From DATGUP01 sp035301265 (GTDB lineage: Bacteria; Bacillota; Bacilli; Bacillales; Amphibacillaceae), in contig DATGUP010000021.1 in assembly GCA_035301265.1 (NCBI GenBank), positions 35,040 through 99,039 on the forward strand: a stretch of DNA of 64,000 nucleotides. The letters are read 5' to 3'. Of the stretch, positions 33,274 through 42,544 are shown in pieces. Under the pieces are notes generated by a model. The model searched no databases, was not told the DNA's origin, and saw nothing but the letters and a program-made list of their open reading frames with translations. Numbering within the stretch: position 1 is the first letter of the stretch; each line of letters opens with the position of its first letter. The position numbers and the translations under genes are program-made.

Positions 33274-35088
33274 ATGTCAACGGCAACGACTGAACGCATG
33301 AGCCGAAACGATGTCCCTCAAGAAGAAACGTGGGATTTGAGTGATCTCTTCATATCACGCCGGGATTGGGAAAAAGAACTCACCGCGGTGCAAAATGATA
33401 TCGACACAGTCACCCAGTACAAAGGCAAACTCGGCCAAGATGCGAAAACATTGCTGGCAGCCGCCCAGGCATTTGAAGCTTACCAGAAACGCCTTATCCG
33501 GGTTGCTACATACGCTAATCTGCGCGTGAGTGCCGACGGTTCTGATCCAGAAAACCAAGCTGATGCCGCCAAAGTTGCCTCAGCCTTCGCTGACATCAAC
33601 GCTCAACTAGCATTTTTCGAATCTGAACTTTTGAGGATGCCAAAAGAAAAAATTGAGCGGTATATTAAAGACGAACCCGGTCTTGATACATACCGGAAAA
33701 TGCTTCATGATATGATGGATAAAAAGCCATACACATTGTCTCCGGAAATCGAAGAAACACTCGCTGCACTCGGTGAAGTGCACGATGCACCGTATATGAT
33801 CTACGAGCGCAGTAAATCAGCTGACATGATGTTTGACCCCATTACAGATGGTGCCGGTAATGAACTGCCGATGTCCGCTGCCCTTTACGAGGACCGCTAC
33901 GAAATCTCGGCTGATACGGATCTCCGAAAGAGGGCGTACGATTCCTTCATCAAAACATTGAATCAATATAAAAACACATACGCCGCGATCTACGCGACTG
34001 AGGTGACAAAACAAGTGACAATGGCGAAACTGCGCGGCTATGAATCTGTCACCGACATGCTGCTCCACCCGCAGCAAGTAACAAAAGACATGTATACCAA
34101 TCAGCTCGATGTGATCCAGAAAGAGCTCGCCCCGATTATGCGGCGCTTTGCCAAGCTAAAAGAAAAAGACTATGGCCTGGAAAAAATCCATTTCCGAGAC
34201 TTAAAAGCTCCGCTCGATCCGGAATTCAATCCGGCGACGACATTTAGAGAAGCGAAAACGATGATCCTTGATGCCCTCAAAGTCATGGGACCCGAATACA
34301 CTGCGATTATGGAAAAGGGGTTCAATGAACGCTGGATCGATCGTGCCGATAACGTCGGCAAACAAAGCGGGGCATTTTGCGCAAGCCCATATGGGGTTCA
34401 TCCGTACATTCTTATCACGTGGACCGGCACGATGCGCGGTGTGTTTACACTCGCTCACGAGCTCGGGCACGCCGGCCATTTCTATCTTGCCGGTCAAAAC
34501 CAGACACTCGCCAACACGCGCCCGTCCACGTATTTCGTTGAAGCTCCATCGACGTTAAACGAGCTGCTCCTTGCCGACTATTTGATTGAACAAACCAATG
34601 ACAAACGGATGAAGCGCTGGGTCATCAGCCAGCTGCTCGGCACATATTACCATAATTTTGTCACCCATCTGCTCGAAGGCGAATTCCAGCGCCGCATCTA
34701 CACCCTTGCTGAGTCCGGCATACCGCTTACCGCGAGCGTTCTGTGTGAACAGAAAAAAGAAGCGATAGCCAACTTCTGGGGCGATGCGGTGGAAATCGAT
34801 GACGGATCCGGTCTGACGTGGATGCGACAGCCGCACTATTATATGGGTCTGTATCCATACACGTACTCAGCTGGACTCACTGTTTCCACTGCTGTTTCAC
34901 AAAAAATCAAAGCGGAAGGCCGCCCCGCCGTCGACCGGTGGCTCGATGTGCTCAAAACCGGCGGCAAACTAAAGCCGCTCGATCTCATCAATAAGGCAGG
35001 CGTCGACATGTCCAAACCCGATGCAATCAAAGAAGCCGTCGCCTATGTCGGCTCACTGGTCGATGAATTGGAAAAAAGTTATGAATAA
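33274..35088 (+). CDS. pepF: Oligoendopeptidase F, PepF
   Basis: ATG 33274 has AAAGGAG 8 nt upstream and gives 604 residues, the usual length of PepF (peptidase family M3B). The zinc site is L-A-H-E-L-G-H-A-G-H-F, the H-E-x-x-H motif, with the distal glutamate in F-V-E-A-P-S-T-L-N-E. It is a cytoplasmic metallopeptidase that cuts oligopeptides of about 7-17 residues. Its GC content in the second half looks higher than its neighbours, with many C-ending codons. Confidence 0.95.
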   Translation: MSTATTERMSRNDVPQEETWDLSDLFISRRDWEKELTAVQNDIDTVTQYKGKLGQDAKTLLAAAQAFEAYQKRLIRVATYANLRVSADGSDPENQADAAKVASAFADINAQLAFFESELLRMPKEKIERYIKDEPGLDTYRKMLHDMMDKKPYTLSPEIEETLAALGEVHDAPYMIYERSKSADMMFDPITDGAGNELPMSAALYEDRYEISADTDLRKRAYDSFIKTLNQYKNTYAAIYATEVTKQVTMAKLRGYESVTDMLLHPQQVTKDMYTNQLDVIQKELAPIMRRFAKLKEKDYGLEKIHFRDLKAPLDPEFNPATTFREAKTMILDALKVMGPEYTAIMEKGFNERWIDRADNVGKQSGAFCASPYGVHPYILITWTGTMRGVFTLAHELGHAGHFYLAGQNQTLANTRPSTYFVEAPSTLNELLLADYLIEQTNDKRMKRWVISQLLGTYYHNFVTHLLEGEFQRRIYTLAESGIPLTASVLCEQKKEAIANFWGDAVEIDDGSGLTWMRQPHYYMGLYPYTYSAGLTVSTAVSQKIKAEGRPAVDRWLDVLKTGGKLKPLDLINKAGVDMSKPDAIKEAVAYVGSLVDELEKSYE

Positions 35089-35131
35089 ATAGATTAGGCG
35101 CGTCATAACAGCTTACCATCATTTTGCAAAC

Positions 35132-35168
35132 AAGGATTGGAAGAAAGTACCCAATCCTTTTTATTTTT
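35132..35168 (+). terminator. Terminator after pepF
   Basis: AAGGATTGG and CCAATCCTT form a perfect 9-bp stem with T downstream. Confidence 0.88.
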
Positions 35169-35286
35169 CTCAAACACGCTAAAGCATGGCGGCCCGTCAT
35201 AGATGTCGGTCAATATTTTAGCCGCCTTCTCGAAGAATCAGATGCCCAATCCCACCGCTCCGTCGCTATAAAATAACATAAACGCT

Positions 35287-35351
35287 TTGACAGTACGTTT
35301 TGCATGATCTATACTCTTTGTGAATATAAATATTTTTTATTCATATATTCA
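35287..35351 (+). promoter_or_regulatory. SigA promoter with overlapping operator for the TetR-ABC operon
   Basis: TTGACA (35287-35292), a 17-bp spacer and TATACT (35310-35315) make a strong vegetative promoter. Right after the -10, TGAATAT (35321-35327) and ATATTCA (35345-35351) form an inverted repeat over the transcription start, a good place for autorepression by the TetR protein. Confidence 0.7.
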
Positions 35352-35367
35352 TAAAGAGGTGTTTTTA

Positions 35368-35976
35368 ATGTCACGCGGTTTTAGTGAAAGGGAAAAAGCA
35401 TGGATCACCGATTCGCTAATCGAACAGGGAAGGATTCTTTTCCGTCAATTAGGGTTTCAAAAAACGAGTATCGCTGATATTACAAAAAAGGTTGGCATTG
35501 CACAAGGAACGTTTTATAAATTCTTTCGTTCCAAGGAGGAATTATATTTCGCCATCCTGGAAAAAGAAGAAGAAACCATAAAAAAACAATGGGCTGAGAT
35601 CGATATTATCACAGATAATCAACCGAAAAATACGATCAAACAGATTCTCAAATCAATGCTTGACACCGTCGAAACCAATCCACTCCTTCGCGATTTATAT
35701 TTAGGAAAACATTTGCCACATATGGTCCATCAACTCCCTCCTAAACGCCTTAAGCGACATTTCAGCCACGATTCCACTTCCTTGCAGTCTCTCATTGGAA
35801 AATGGAAACAAGCAGGCATAATACTGGACGACAAACCGGAGATTATCGCCGGCATCCTCCGGTCACTATTTCTCGTGACACTCCATAAACAGGAAGTAGG
35901 TGAAGCGGTTTACAAAGAAACAATGGAACGGCTGATAGACTTGATTGTCGATGGACTTGTGAAAGTGGAGGGATAA
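35368..35976 (+). CDS. TetR-family transcription regulator of the adjacent ABC exporter
   Basis: ATG 35368 has AGAGGTG upstream and gives 202 residues. The helix-turn-helix is typical: I-A-D-I-T-K-K-V-G-I-A-Q-G-T-F-Y-K-F-F-R-S-K-E-E-L (about 33-57, given here motif by motif). The remaining helical domain would bind an effector. It is the first gene of a three-gene operon, 3 bp before the ATP-binding gene, and most likely represses it through the palindrome over its own promoter. Confidence 0.88.
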   Translation: MSRGFSEREKAWITDSLIEQGRILFRQLGFQKTSIADITKKVGIAQGTFYKFFRSKEELYFAILEKEEETIKKQWAEIDIITDNQPKNTIKQILKSMLDTVETNPLLRDLYLGKHLPHMVHQLPPKRLKRHFSHDSTSLQSLIGKWKQAGIILDDKPEIIAGILRSLFLVTLHKQEVGEAVYKETMERLIDLIVDGLVKVEG

Positions 35977-35979
35977 CAG

Positions 35980-36900
35980 ATGCGCTATGTCATTGAAACG
36001 TGCCATTTGGCAAAACATTATCAAGGCTTCCCGGCTGTCCGCGATGTTTCGTTACGCATCAGCAAAGGAGAAATCTACGGGTTTATCGGCTTAAACGGGG
36101 CGGGCAAAACAACGACGATTCGCATGCTCTTGGGAATGATCCGACCAACTAAGGGAGCCTGCTATCTGAATGGCAAAAAAGTAGGGCGTCACAATCAGGC
36201 TATTTGGCACCGGGTCGGCTATATGATCGAAACGCCGCATGCCTATCCCGAACTAACGGTTCAAGAAAATCTCGAGATGATGCGTAAACTTCGATTCGTC
36301 ACTCATCCACATGCTGTAACGCAAGCGATGGATTGGCTGCGGCTCACACGTTTTGCCGATAAGAAAGCCAAACACCTTTCCTTGGGAAATGCCCAACGGC
36401 TGGGGATTGCCAAAGCCCTTTTACATCAGCCGGACATATTGATTTTAGACGAACCTGTCAACGGGCTGGACCCTGCCGGGATCGTAGAAATACGGGATTT
36501 ACTGCAAGATTTAGCTTATAACGAGGGCGTCACCATTTTAATATCGAGCCACTTGCTCGATGAAGTCACTCGAATAGCTACTAAAATCGGCATCATCCAT
36601 GAAGGGACATTGATCCAAGAAGTGGATCCTGTCCGATTAAACCAATGGCTGAAACCGCGTTTACTCATGGATTCACATGACAATCAACGAGCCGCCGCTA
36701 AACTGTCACAAGCTGGCTACACAATACGATTCAATCAGCAAGGTTTCGTTGAAATATATAGCGAAGAAGCGATTTGCCATCCGGATAAGATCGCGCGTTT
36801 CCTCGTATACGAAGGCCTGCCCCCAACCCGGCTGAGCGTTGAAAAAGAAGACTTGGAAGCTTATTTTTTAAGCATGATCGAAAGGAAAGGAGAGATTTAG
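35980..36900 (+). CDS. ABC exporter ATP-binding protein, BcrA/NatA-like
   Basis: The protein has 306 residues. Walker A is G-L-N-G-A-G-K-T-T-T (about 39-48). The signature is L-S-L-G-N-A-Q-R-L (one substitution from the common L-S-x-G-x-x-Q-R). Walker B is I-L-I-L-D-E-P-V-N-G-L-D-P. The H-loop is S-S-H-L-L-D-E-V. The C-terminal 80 residues form the accessory domain of the bacitracin/lantibiotic export type. It works with the permease gene that starts 2 bp downstream. The substrate is unknown. Confidence 0.9.
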   Translation: MRYVIETCHLAKHYQGFPAVRDVSLRISKGEIYGFIGLNGAGKTTTIRMLLGMIRPTKGACYLNGKKVGRHNQAIWHRVGYMIETPHAYPELTVQENLEMMRKLRFVTHPHAVTQAMDWLRLTRFADKKAKHLSLGNAQRLGIAKALLHQPDILILDEPVNGLDPAGIVEIRDLLQDLAYNEGVTILISSHLLDEVTRIATKIGIIHEGTLIQEVDPVRLNQWLKPRLLMDSHDNQRAAAKLSQAGYTIRFNQQGFVEIYSEEAICHPDKIARFLVYEGLPPTRLSVEKEDLEAYFLSMIERKGEI

Positions 36901-36902
36901 AC

Positions 36903-37676
36903 ATGAGCTATTTTTTGGCTGCCCTGCAGGCGGAAGGGCTTAAAATTCGCAAATCCAAAGTCATGTGGCTGACCGCGGCGGCGTTTACGATAGCACCATT
37001 CATGGCCGGGTTTTTCATGTTTGTATTAAAGAAGCCGGAACTCGCCAAAAACGCTGGATTAATCGGGGCTAAAGCCCAGATAGCCGGCGAAGCTAATTGG
37101 CCGTCATATATCAATTTACATGCGCAAATGATCGCGGTCGGCGGTATTTTTGTCTTTGGATTTGTAACGAGCTGGATTTTTGGCCGAGAATACGCCGACA
37201 AGACAGTGACAGATTTATTAGCCCTTCCTTATTCAAGAGCAATTATCGTGTGGGCCAAATTGATCGCCTCGTTTATAACACAACTGATATTAAGCGGTTA
37301 TATTATAGCCCTCGGGTTTTTCATCGGATGGATCATCGGGCTTCCGCAATGGTCTGCTGCAGAATTGATGCACGAGATGTACATCCTGATCATTGTAACG
37401 ATTATAACGATTCTCTTAAGTACGCCGGCTGCTTTCTTTGCCAGTTATAGCGGCGGTTATTTGGCACCGCTCGGCTTTGTCGTTTTAACGCTTGTCTTGT
37501 CACAAATCATAGCAGCCGTCGGATTCGGTGCATATTTTCCATGGTCTATCCCAGCGCTTTTAAGCGGAGTCGCAGCGGATGAACTGGGCACAAGCAGCTT
37601 ATGCATCATCAGCATAACAAGTTTGTCAGGTATTTTGGCGACATTGTATTACTGGCTCTTTGCCGATCAGCATTGA
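36903..37676 (+). CDS. ABC-2 type exporter permease
   Basis: The protein has 257 residues and six membrane helices. The N-terminus A-A-L-Q-A-E-G-L-K-I-R-K-S-K and the F-G-R-E-Y-A-D-K-T-V-T-D-L-L-A-L-P segment after helix 2 are the usual features of NatB/BcrB-like ABC-2 permeases. With the preceding ATPase and TetR genes it forms an inducible exporter, possibly for an antimicrobial or detergent-like compound. The operon has no clear terminator in the 120 bp before the next converging gene. Confidence 0.85.
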   Translation: MSYFLAALQAEGLKIRKSKVMWLTAAAFTIAPFMAGFFMFVLKKPELAKNAGLIGAKAQIAGEANWPSYINLHAQMIAVGGIFVFGFVTSWIFGREYADKTVTDLLALPYSRAIIVWAKLIASFITQLILSGYIIALGFFIGWIIGLPQWSAAELMHEMYILIIVTIITILLSTPAAFFASYSGGYLAPLGFVVLTLVLSQIIAAVGFGAYFPWSIPALLSGVAADELGTSSLCIISITSLSGILATLYYWLFADQH

Positions 37677-37796
37677 AAAAAGTAAACAGACTTAAGCGGT
37701 GCCAATTGGCCCATATTCAACGCGCCGCGCCGGATACATATGCGGTCTTCATCCATCAAACCAAAACAGAACCGAACGAAATGCCCTCCTCTGGAG

Positions 37797-38741
37797 CTAT
37801 AGTGCCGGGAAATGCGGAACGACTTCTTCCGCCAGTTCGTGAATAACATCAGCAGCTGGGCGCTGGCTGTATTTCGTATTAATGATCACATGGTTGACGC
37901 CGATTTCCTGCAGTTTGTTCAAAAACGCAACTAAAAAACGGCGCCCGCTTCGAAATCCCCCATGGATAAACGTCGGTTCCTCATCAGCATCCTCCGCCAG
38001 ATCAATGTGAAGCGATTGAACAAATGGCTTAAATCCATTCGTCAAGGAACGGTAATCACGAATGTAAATCTCCTGCAAGTCTGGATGCCGGAAATAACTC
38101 ATCCACCCATCGCCATTTTGGGCAATCCATTCCAAATTTTGCCCAGAAAACCCTGTGACCAATACAGGGATATTACCTAAAGCCGGTTTAGGCAGTACAT
38201 CGGTGTCGCCAGTTAAATGGACTCTAGCGGTTTGTATGGACGGATAAGCGGTCGACCATACTTTTCTCATGACGTGTAAAGCTTCTTGATATAATTCAGC
38301 TCTTTTCTCCCGCTCAACGCCATAAGCAGCAAATTCAACCGGACGATCGCCTGTTGCAAGCCCGAATAGTAGCCGCTCGCCTGAGATTTTATCCATGGAG
38401 GCGGCCGATTTCGCCAAGTTGATGGGATGCTGGAATGAGGTGATCGCACTGGCCGTTCCTAAAGCAATGGTTTGAGTATATGCAGCGATGTGGCTGAGAA
38501 AAATCCACGGGTCATACATTTGCCCTGCATCGCCGAAAGAAGGATCATTCAATGGGATATCGCGTACAAAGAGCGCAGCAAACCGCGCTTTTTCAGCCGT
38601 TTGTGCAAGGCTGATTTGCTGTGTCCAATCCATCTTCGGAATATTGCCCGCATAGGATTCCAGCGGATAGACGAGGCTTAAAGTTAATCGATTGTCTTGA
38701 AATGTTCTCGTATAGCCGCGATGATTGGCAAATGGATTCAT
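37797..38741 (-). CDS. LLM-class (luciferase-like) flavin oxidoreductase
   Basis: ATG 38741 has GGGGAGG 7 nt upstream and gives 314 residues. The TIM-barrel LLM fold shows F-A-A-L-F-V-R-D-I-P, A-L-G-T-A-S-A-I-T-S-F-Q-H-P-I (about 86-100) and G-R/ G-L-A-T-G-D-R-P-V-E-F-A-A-Y-G (about 125-139), the signature of a Bacillus LLM subgroup. FMN or F420 is the expected cofactor; the substrate is unknown. It converges on the ABC exporter operon. Confidence 0.85.
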   Translation of the reverse strand: MNPFANHRGYTRTFQDNRLTLSLVYPLESYAGNIPKMDWTQQISLAQTAEKARFAALFVRDIPLNDPSFGDAGQMYDPWIFLSHIAAYTQTIALGTASAITSFQHPINLAKSAASMDKISGERLLFGLATGDRPVEFAAYGVEREKRAELYQEALHVMRKVWSTAYPSIQTARVHLTGDTDVLPKPALGNIPVLVTGFSGQNLEWIAQNGDGWMSYFRHPDLQEIYIRDYRSLTNGFKPFVQSLHIDLAEDADEEPTFIHGGFRSGRRFLVAFLNKLQEIGVNHVIINTKYSQRPAADVIHELAEEVVPHFPAL

Positions 38742-38901
38742 GCTGTTCCTCCCCATCATATCGTTTACCTTTCTAGTATCCCATGAATGATGTTATCTGG
38801 ACAGTTTCATGCACATGACAGCACATGATGTCACAATGATTTACTACCCGTATGCGTACATGTAATGATCTGAATGTCTGTAATGCGCTTTTTAATATTA
38901 T

Positions 38902-38943
38902 GAATAGGGGCCCGTTTTCGACTTTGATAAAACAGCCCCTATG
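38902..38943 (-). terminator. Hairpin after cwlJ
   Basis: ATAGGGGC (38904-38911) pairs with GCCCCTAT (38935-38942), and inside it GTTTT pairs with AAAAC. The T run beyond it on the minus strand is interrupted, so its strength as a terminator is uncertain. Confidence 0.6.
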
Positions 38944-38947
38944 GAAA

Positions 38948-39376
38948 CTAAAATAAATGATAAATATCCTCACATGTTTCAGCCGTTGGTTCATAAAAGC
39001 AATGCAATTTATAACGCCCGACGAGTGGTTGATCATACCAAGTTATCGGGCAATCGCCCTCTGGTCTGAAATACCACAAACTGTATTTCGCTGGCCAATG
39101 ATTATAACCATTTATCACTCTTCGCGCTAATCTTTTCTCGATATTGCGCGCCCTTTGGTAAAAATATCCATGGAGAGTCGCCTCAAAGGCATGGGGTTGG
39201 AATACCATTTGCGGAATCGTTTGAATATGGGTGAAGTCAGAGCAATCCGCACGGACTCGGTTAATTCCAACATTGCCGACAAGCAGCATTCCTAGTCTGC
39301 CTTCTCCTTCCGCCTCGGCTCTGAGCAATCTTGCCAAAAGCTCGATATCTTTTTCGGTTGCTTTTACAATAGCCAT
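38948..39376 (-). CDS. cwlJ: Spore cortex-lytic enzyme CwlJ
   Basis: ATG 39376 has GGAGGTG 6 nt upstream and gives 142 residues, the size of CwlJ. The hydrolase core is L-L-R-A-E-A-E-G-E-G-R-L-G-M (catalytic Glu region near 20), V-G-N-V-G-I-N-R-V, and a C-terminal segment with W-Y-F-R-P-E-G and T-W-Y-D-Q-P. CwlJ lacks a signal peptide, is laid down in the spore coat during sporulation, and degrades cortex during germination triggered by calcium-dipicolinate. It requires GerQ, whose gene is 53 bp upstream in the same operon. Confidence 0.93.
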   Translation of the reverse strand: MAIVKATEKDIELLARLLRAEAEGEGRLGMLLVGNVGINRVRADCSDFTHIQTIPQMVFQPHAFEATLHGYFYQRARNIEKRLARRVINGYNHWPAKYSLWYFRPEGDCPITWYDQPLVGRYKLHCFYEPTAETCEDIYHLF

Positions 39377-39429
39377 TGTTTCACCTCCGATGGTGACTCT
39401 TTTAGCCGCATCGCCTACACCCATGTTTG

Positions 39430-39921
39430 TTATCGCGACGATGTCGTGAAAAGATTGGCACTATCGCCTCCACCAAACGCGGGATTGTAATTGATCTTTT
39501 CATCAAATACAACATAGTTCAAATACACCATGAGTAATAAATAACGCTTTCCTGTTTCTGGTTCACTCAAAATGATATGATCCCTGCCCGCAGCCTCAAT
39601 GACCCCATTAAATACTTGCTCCGGCTGATTTTCTTCTTCAAAATTCATGTGAACGCTAACTTCCTTCCCTTGATTTAAACGCAATATGTTTTCAATATAC
39701 GATTGCTCCGCCGGTAGCTGTTGAGGCATCCCAGATGGCGTTGTTCCAGTTGTATTTTGCGCCTGTGCTGATTCCTCTGATGGTGCAAACGGAATTTGTT
39801 GCGACGGTTGATATTGACGAAAACCATACGGAGCGTATGGATAATACGCTTGGTATGCTGGCGGATAGTAAGAAGAATTAAAATATCCCATATGAAATTG
39901 ATTTGCCTTTTTCTCACTCAT
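39430..39921 (-). CDS. gerQ: Spore coat protein GerQ (YwdL)
   Basis: The protein has 163 residues. The N-terminal half is rich in Tyr, Pro and Gln (Y-Y-P-P-A-Y-Q-A-Y-Y-P-Y). The C-terminal half is the conserved GerQ domain: Q-S-Y-I-E-N-I-L-R-L-N-Q-G-K-E-V, a small beta domain, then Y-L-L-L-M-V-Y-L-N-Y-V-V-F-D-E-K-I. GerQ is cross-linked by transglutaminase and is needed for CwlJ to localise. Linkage gerQ-cwlJ is as in the B. cereus group and unlike B. subtilis. Confidence 0.92.
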   Translation of the reverse strand: MSEKKANQFHMGYFNSSYYPPAYQAYYPYAPYGFRQYQPSQQIPFAPSEESAQAQNTTGTTPSGMPQQLPAEQSYIENILRLNQGKEVSVHMNFEEENQPEQVFNGVIEAAGRDHIILSEPETGKRYLLLMVYLNYVVFDEKINYNPAFGGGDSANLFTTSSR

Positions 39922-40181
39922 TGAAATACCCTCCTAATGAAAAGAATAGTAATGATTCATGTCATTGTGCGTCTTAACTAATGACTAAAACCTTATTAAA
40001 ATCCAAACAAAACGTTTGTTACTGTGACACTAATCCATATGTATGCAAATGAGGTATTTCCTGTTAATAAAAAACAAACTCCGAATCATAACCGGAGTTC
40101 ACGGATAAGATGCCCTGTGCTAATCTTGCCGCATAGAAACATTCTACGTTCGCTATCGTGAGCGTGCTCCGTCTACTGCCT
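39922..40181. other. Region between gerQ and pbpF; terminator of pbpF
   Basis: AACTCCG (40077-40083) and CGGAGTT (40093-40099) with a T run on the minus strand form the likely pbpF terminator. The rest should hold the sporulation promoter of gerQ, but no clear SigE-type -10/-35 pair could be fixed by eye. Confidence 0.55.
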
Positions 40182-42353
40182 CTATGACCATGACAATTCA
40201 ACCGTTTCTGAACGTTCCCCTTCCATTTGCGTCAATGGATCATAAGGGACAACGTAGTAACGATCAGATTGAAATAAATGAACATTATCAAGTGTAAATT
40301 CGGTTTCGCCTTTCACTTCCCCGACTCGTTCATCAATATCAGCCGTTTCCCGATAAACACGGTAAACAATCCGGTCATCATCGCCTCCCGTCCAGCTCAG
40401 TTTCCCCTTTACAAGCGAAAAACCGCCAAATGTATACGACGCTTTAAGATTTGTAATTTTCGGTAACTCAATCGGTGATGGTACATCGGCTACATCGTCT
40501 GGTTTTTCGAATGCGGCGGTCAATTTTTTCCGCTTGTCCACTTCGCGCAATATTGCCTTTGTTAACTTCGTCGGATATTCGCTACCGCCTAGAAGATAAT
40601 GCTCTCTATCCGATCGATCATATCCTATCCAAAGTGCCGTTACAAAGTCAGGGGTAAAGCCTGCAAACCAAGCATCCTTGACATTTCCTTTTGCCAGTGG
40701 GTGTTGAGTTGAACCGGTTTTTCCTGCCAGCGCTTTGCCATAGTCACCAAATTGCGCGGTACCTTCTTCGACAGCACGTTCCAGCATTTTCGTCATCGTC
40801 CAAGCGACTTGGGGACTGAACACGTCTGTTTCTTCTGGATTAGCTTGAAAAATCAATGCGCCATCCCGATCATAAATACGATCGATCGTCTGCGGTTTGA
40901 TCGCTTTTCCAGCATGAGCAAACGTACGATACCCTGTTAAAACTTCCATTGGCGTCAAACCTTCTGATAAACCGCCCAGAGCCATAGCAAGCCCTTGATC
41001 GGGGATGTTTATATGCATTTGCTTCAGGAATTTTTTGGCATAGGACACGCCGATTTCATCAAGCAGCCAAACAGTAGCAGCATTTTTAGATTGAACGAGT
41101 GCATCGTATAACGTAATGGTTCCAGCGTATTCATCATCGTAATTTTTAGCCGTATAACCGTCGTAATCGAGCTTTTGATCAACAAGTAGCGAGTACGGAT
41201 GATAGCTTTCTCGCATGAGCGCCGGTCCGTAAACAGCGAGTGGCTTTATCGTTGAGCCGGGTTGACGTGATACGGTAAGTCGATTTAAATCGCCTAATTC
41301 GTAATTACGGCCACCGATCGCTGCCACCACATTCCCCGATGCTTGATCCATCATAACAAATGCCCCTTCCACTCCTTCAGTATTGCCTGGGAAATATGCA
41401 TCATCTTGAAACTGTTCATAAGCGATTTTTTGAATCTGCTCATCCATGTTCACAACAATACGATAACCGCCCCGCTTAAGCACATTGATCGATAAATTGT
41501 TTTGTTCTGCGGCTTCTTTGATGGCGAGATCTGTATAACTAGCCGCCCATGTAGGCATTTCCTTTTTCTTAAGATCAAGCCCAAGCGTTTTCCCTTGTTC
41601 CTGCAGACGCTTTTCCGTCGATAACATCCCAGACTCTTCCATTGCCTGAAGAACAATGTTACGCCGCTTAAGTGCTTTTTTCGGATGGTCGATTGGTGAA
41701 TAACCATTTGGAGATTTAGCTAATCCAGCCAACAATGCTCCTTCAGCAACGGTCAATTCATGAGCATGTTTAGAAAAAAAGGTCTGCGAGGCCCTTTCAA
41801 TCCCGTAAATATTATGACCAAAATACATTTGGTTAATATACAATTCCAAAATCTCATTTTTGGTGAGTTTACGTTCCAAATAGATCGCAGCCATTGCCTC
41901 TTTCGTTTTGCGAAGCCATGTTTTATCATTGTAAAGAAACAGATTTTTCGCTAATTGTTGGGTTATGGTGCTCGCTCCTTCCACCTTTTCCATAGCGATA
42001 ATATCGCGAAACACCGCCCGCATGACAGATTTTAAATCAACACCAGCATGCTCGTAAAAACGCCGGTCTTCGATGGCGATAAAAGCGTTTTTGACATGTT
42101 CTGGAAGATCGCCTAAATCGACGGGAACACGGTTCTCTTGGTATAGCTCACCAATCACATCCCCATCAGCCGTTTCAATCGTCGTCGTTGCATCAAGCAC
42201 CATTTTTTCATCATCGACGACCCATTTGCCTCCGAATAAAATCGTAGCATAGCCGAGCAAAGCGAATATTATAATAAAAACAGCCCATCCGAACAGCCGT
42301 TTTAGCAAATGTGAAAAGCTCATGCGAGGTTTTGGTTGCTTGGCGCGTGTCAT
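40182..42353 (-). CDS. pbpF: Class A penicillin-binding protein, PbpF-like
   Basis: ATG 42353 has AGGGGTG upstream and gives 723 residues. A cytoplasmic basic start and one membrane helix (about 22-44) are followed by a GT51 glycosyltransferase domain (A-I-E-D-R-R-F-Y-E-H-A-G-V-D, T-Q-Q-L-A-K-N-L-F). The transpeptidase domain follows with S-T-I-K (active serine, S-x-x-K), S-K-N (S-x-N) and K-T-G-S-T (K-T-G). A fibronectin-like C-terminal domain ends the protein. It makes and cross-links peptidoglycan. Size and the hmoB neighbour point to PbpF (PBP2c), which acts in vegetative growth and spore wall synthesis in B. subtilis. Confidence 0.92.
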   Translation of the reverse strand: MTRAKQPKPRMSFSHLLKRLFGWAVFIIIFALLGYATILFGGKWVVDDEKMVLDATTTIETADGDVIGELYQENRVPVDLGDLPEHVKNAFIAIEDRRFYEHAGVDLKSVMRAVFRDIIAMEKVEGASTITQQLAKNLFLYNDKTWLRKTKEAMAAIYLERKLTKNEILELYINQMYFGHNIYGIERASQTFFSKHAHELTVAEGALLAGLAKSPNGYSPIDHPKKALKRRNIVLQAMEESGMLSTEKRLQEQGKTLGLDLKKKEMPTWAASYTDLAIKEAAEQNNLSINVLKRGGYRIVVNMDEQIQKIAYEQFQDDAYFPGNTEGVEGAFVMMDQASGNVVAAIGGRNYELGDLNRLTVSRQPGSTIKPLAVYGPALMRESYHPYSLLVDQKLDYDGYTAKNYDDEYAGTITLYDALVQSKNAATVWLLDEIGVSYAKKFLKQMHINIPDQGLAMALGGLSEGLTPMEVLTGYRTFAHAGKAIKPQTIDRIYDRDGALIFQANPEETDVFSPQVAWTMTKMLERAVEEGTAQFGDYGKALAGKTGSTQHPLAKGNVKDAWFAGFTPDFVTALWIGYDRSDREHYLLGGSEYPTKLTKAILREVDKRKKLTAAFEKPDDVADVPSPIELPKITNLKASYTFGGFSLVKGKLSWTGGDDDRIVYRVYRETADIDERVGEVKGETEFTLDNVHLFQSDRYYVVPYDPLTQMEGERSETVELSWS

Positions 42354-42544
42354 ACATTCACCCCTGGATGGCATTATTTTTTATAGTATACGACAATTTT
42401 CGTCACGTGCAAAATAACATCATCTTGTACAAGCTTCGGTTAAGGGAATATGATGGATGAAGTTGTCATTTCCATTGACTATACTGACTGCCAATAGCGT
42501 AAAATGAAAATAAAAAACGGGTCGTTAAAAGGAGGGAAATGATA

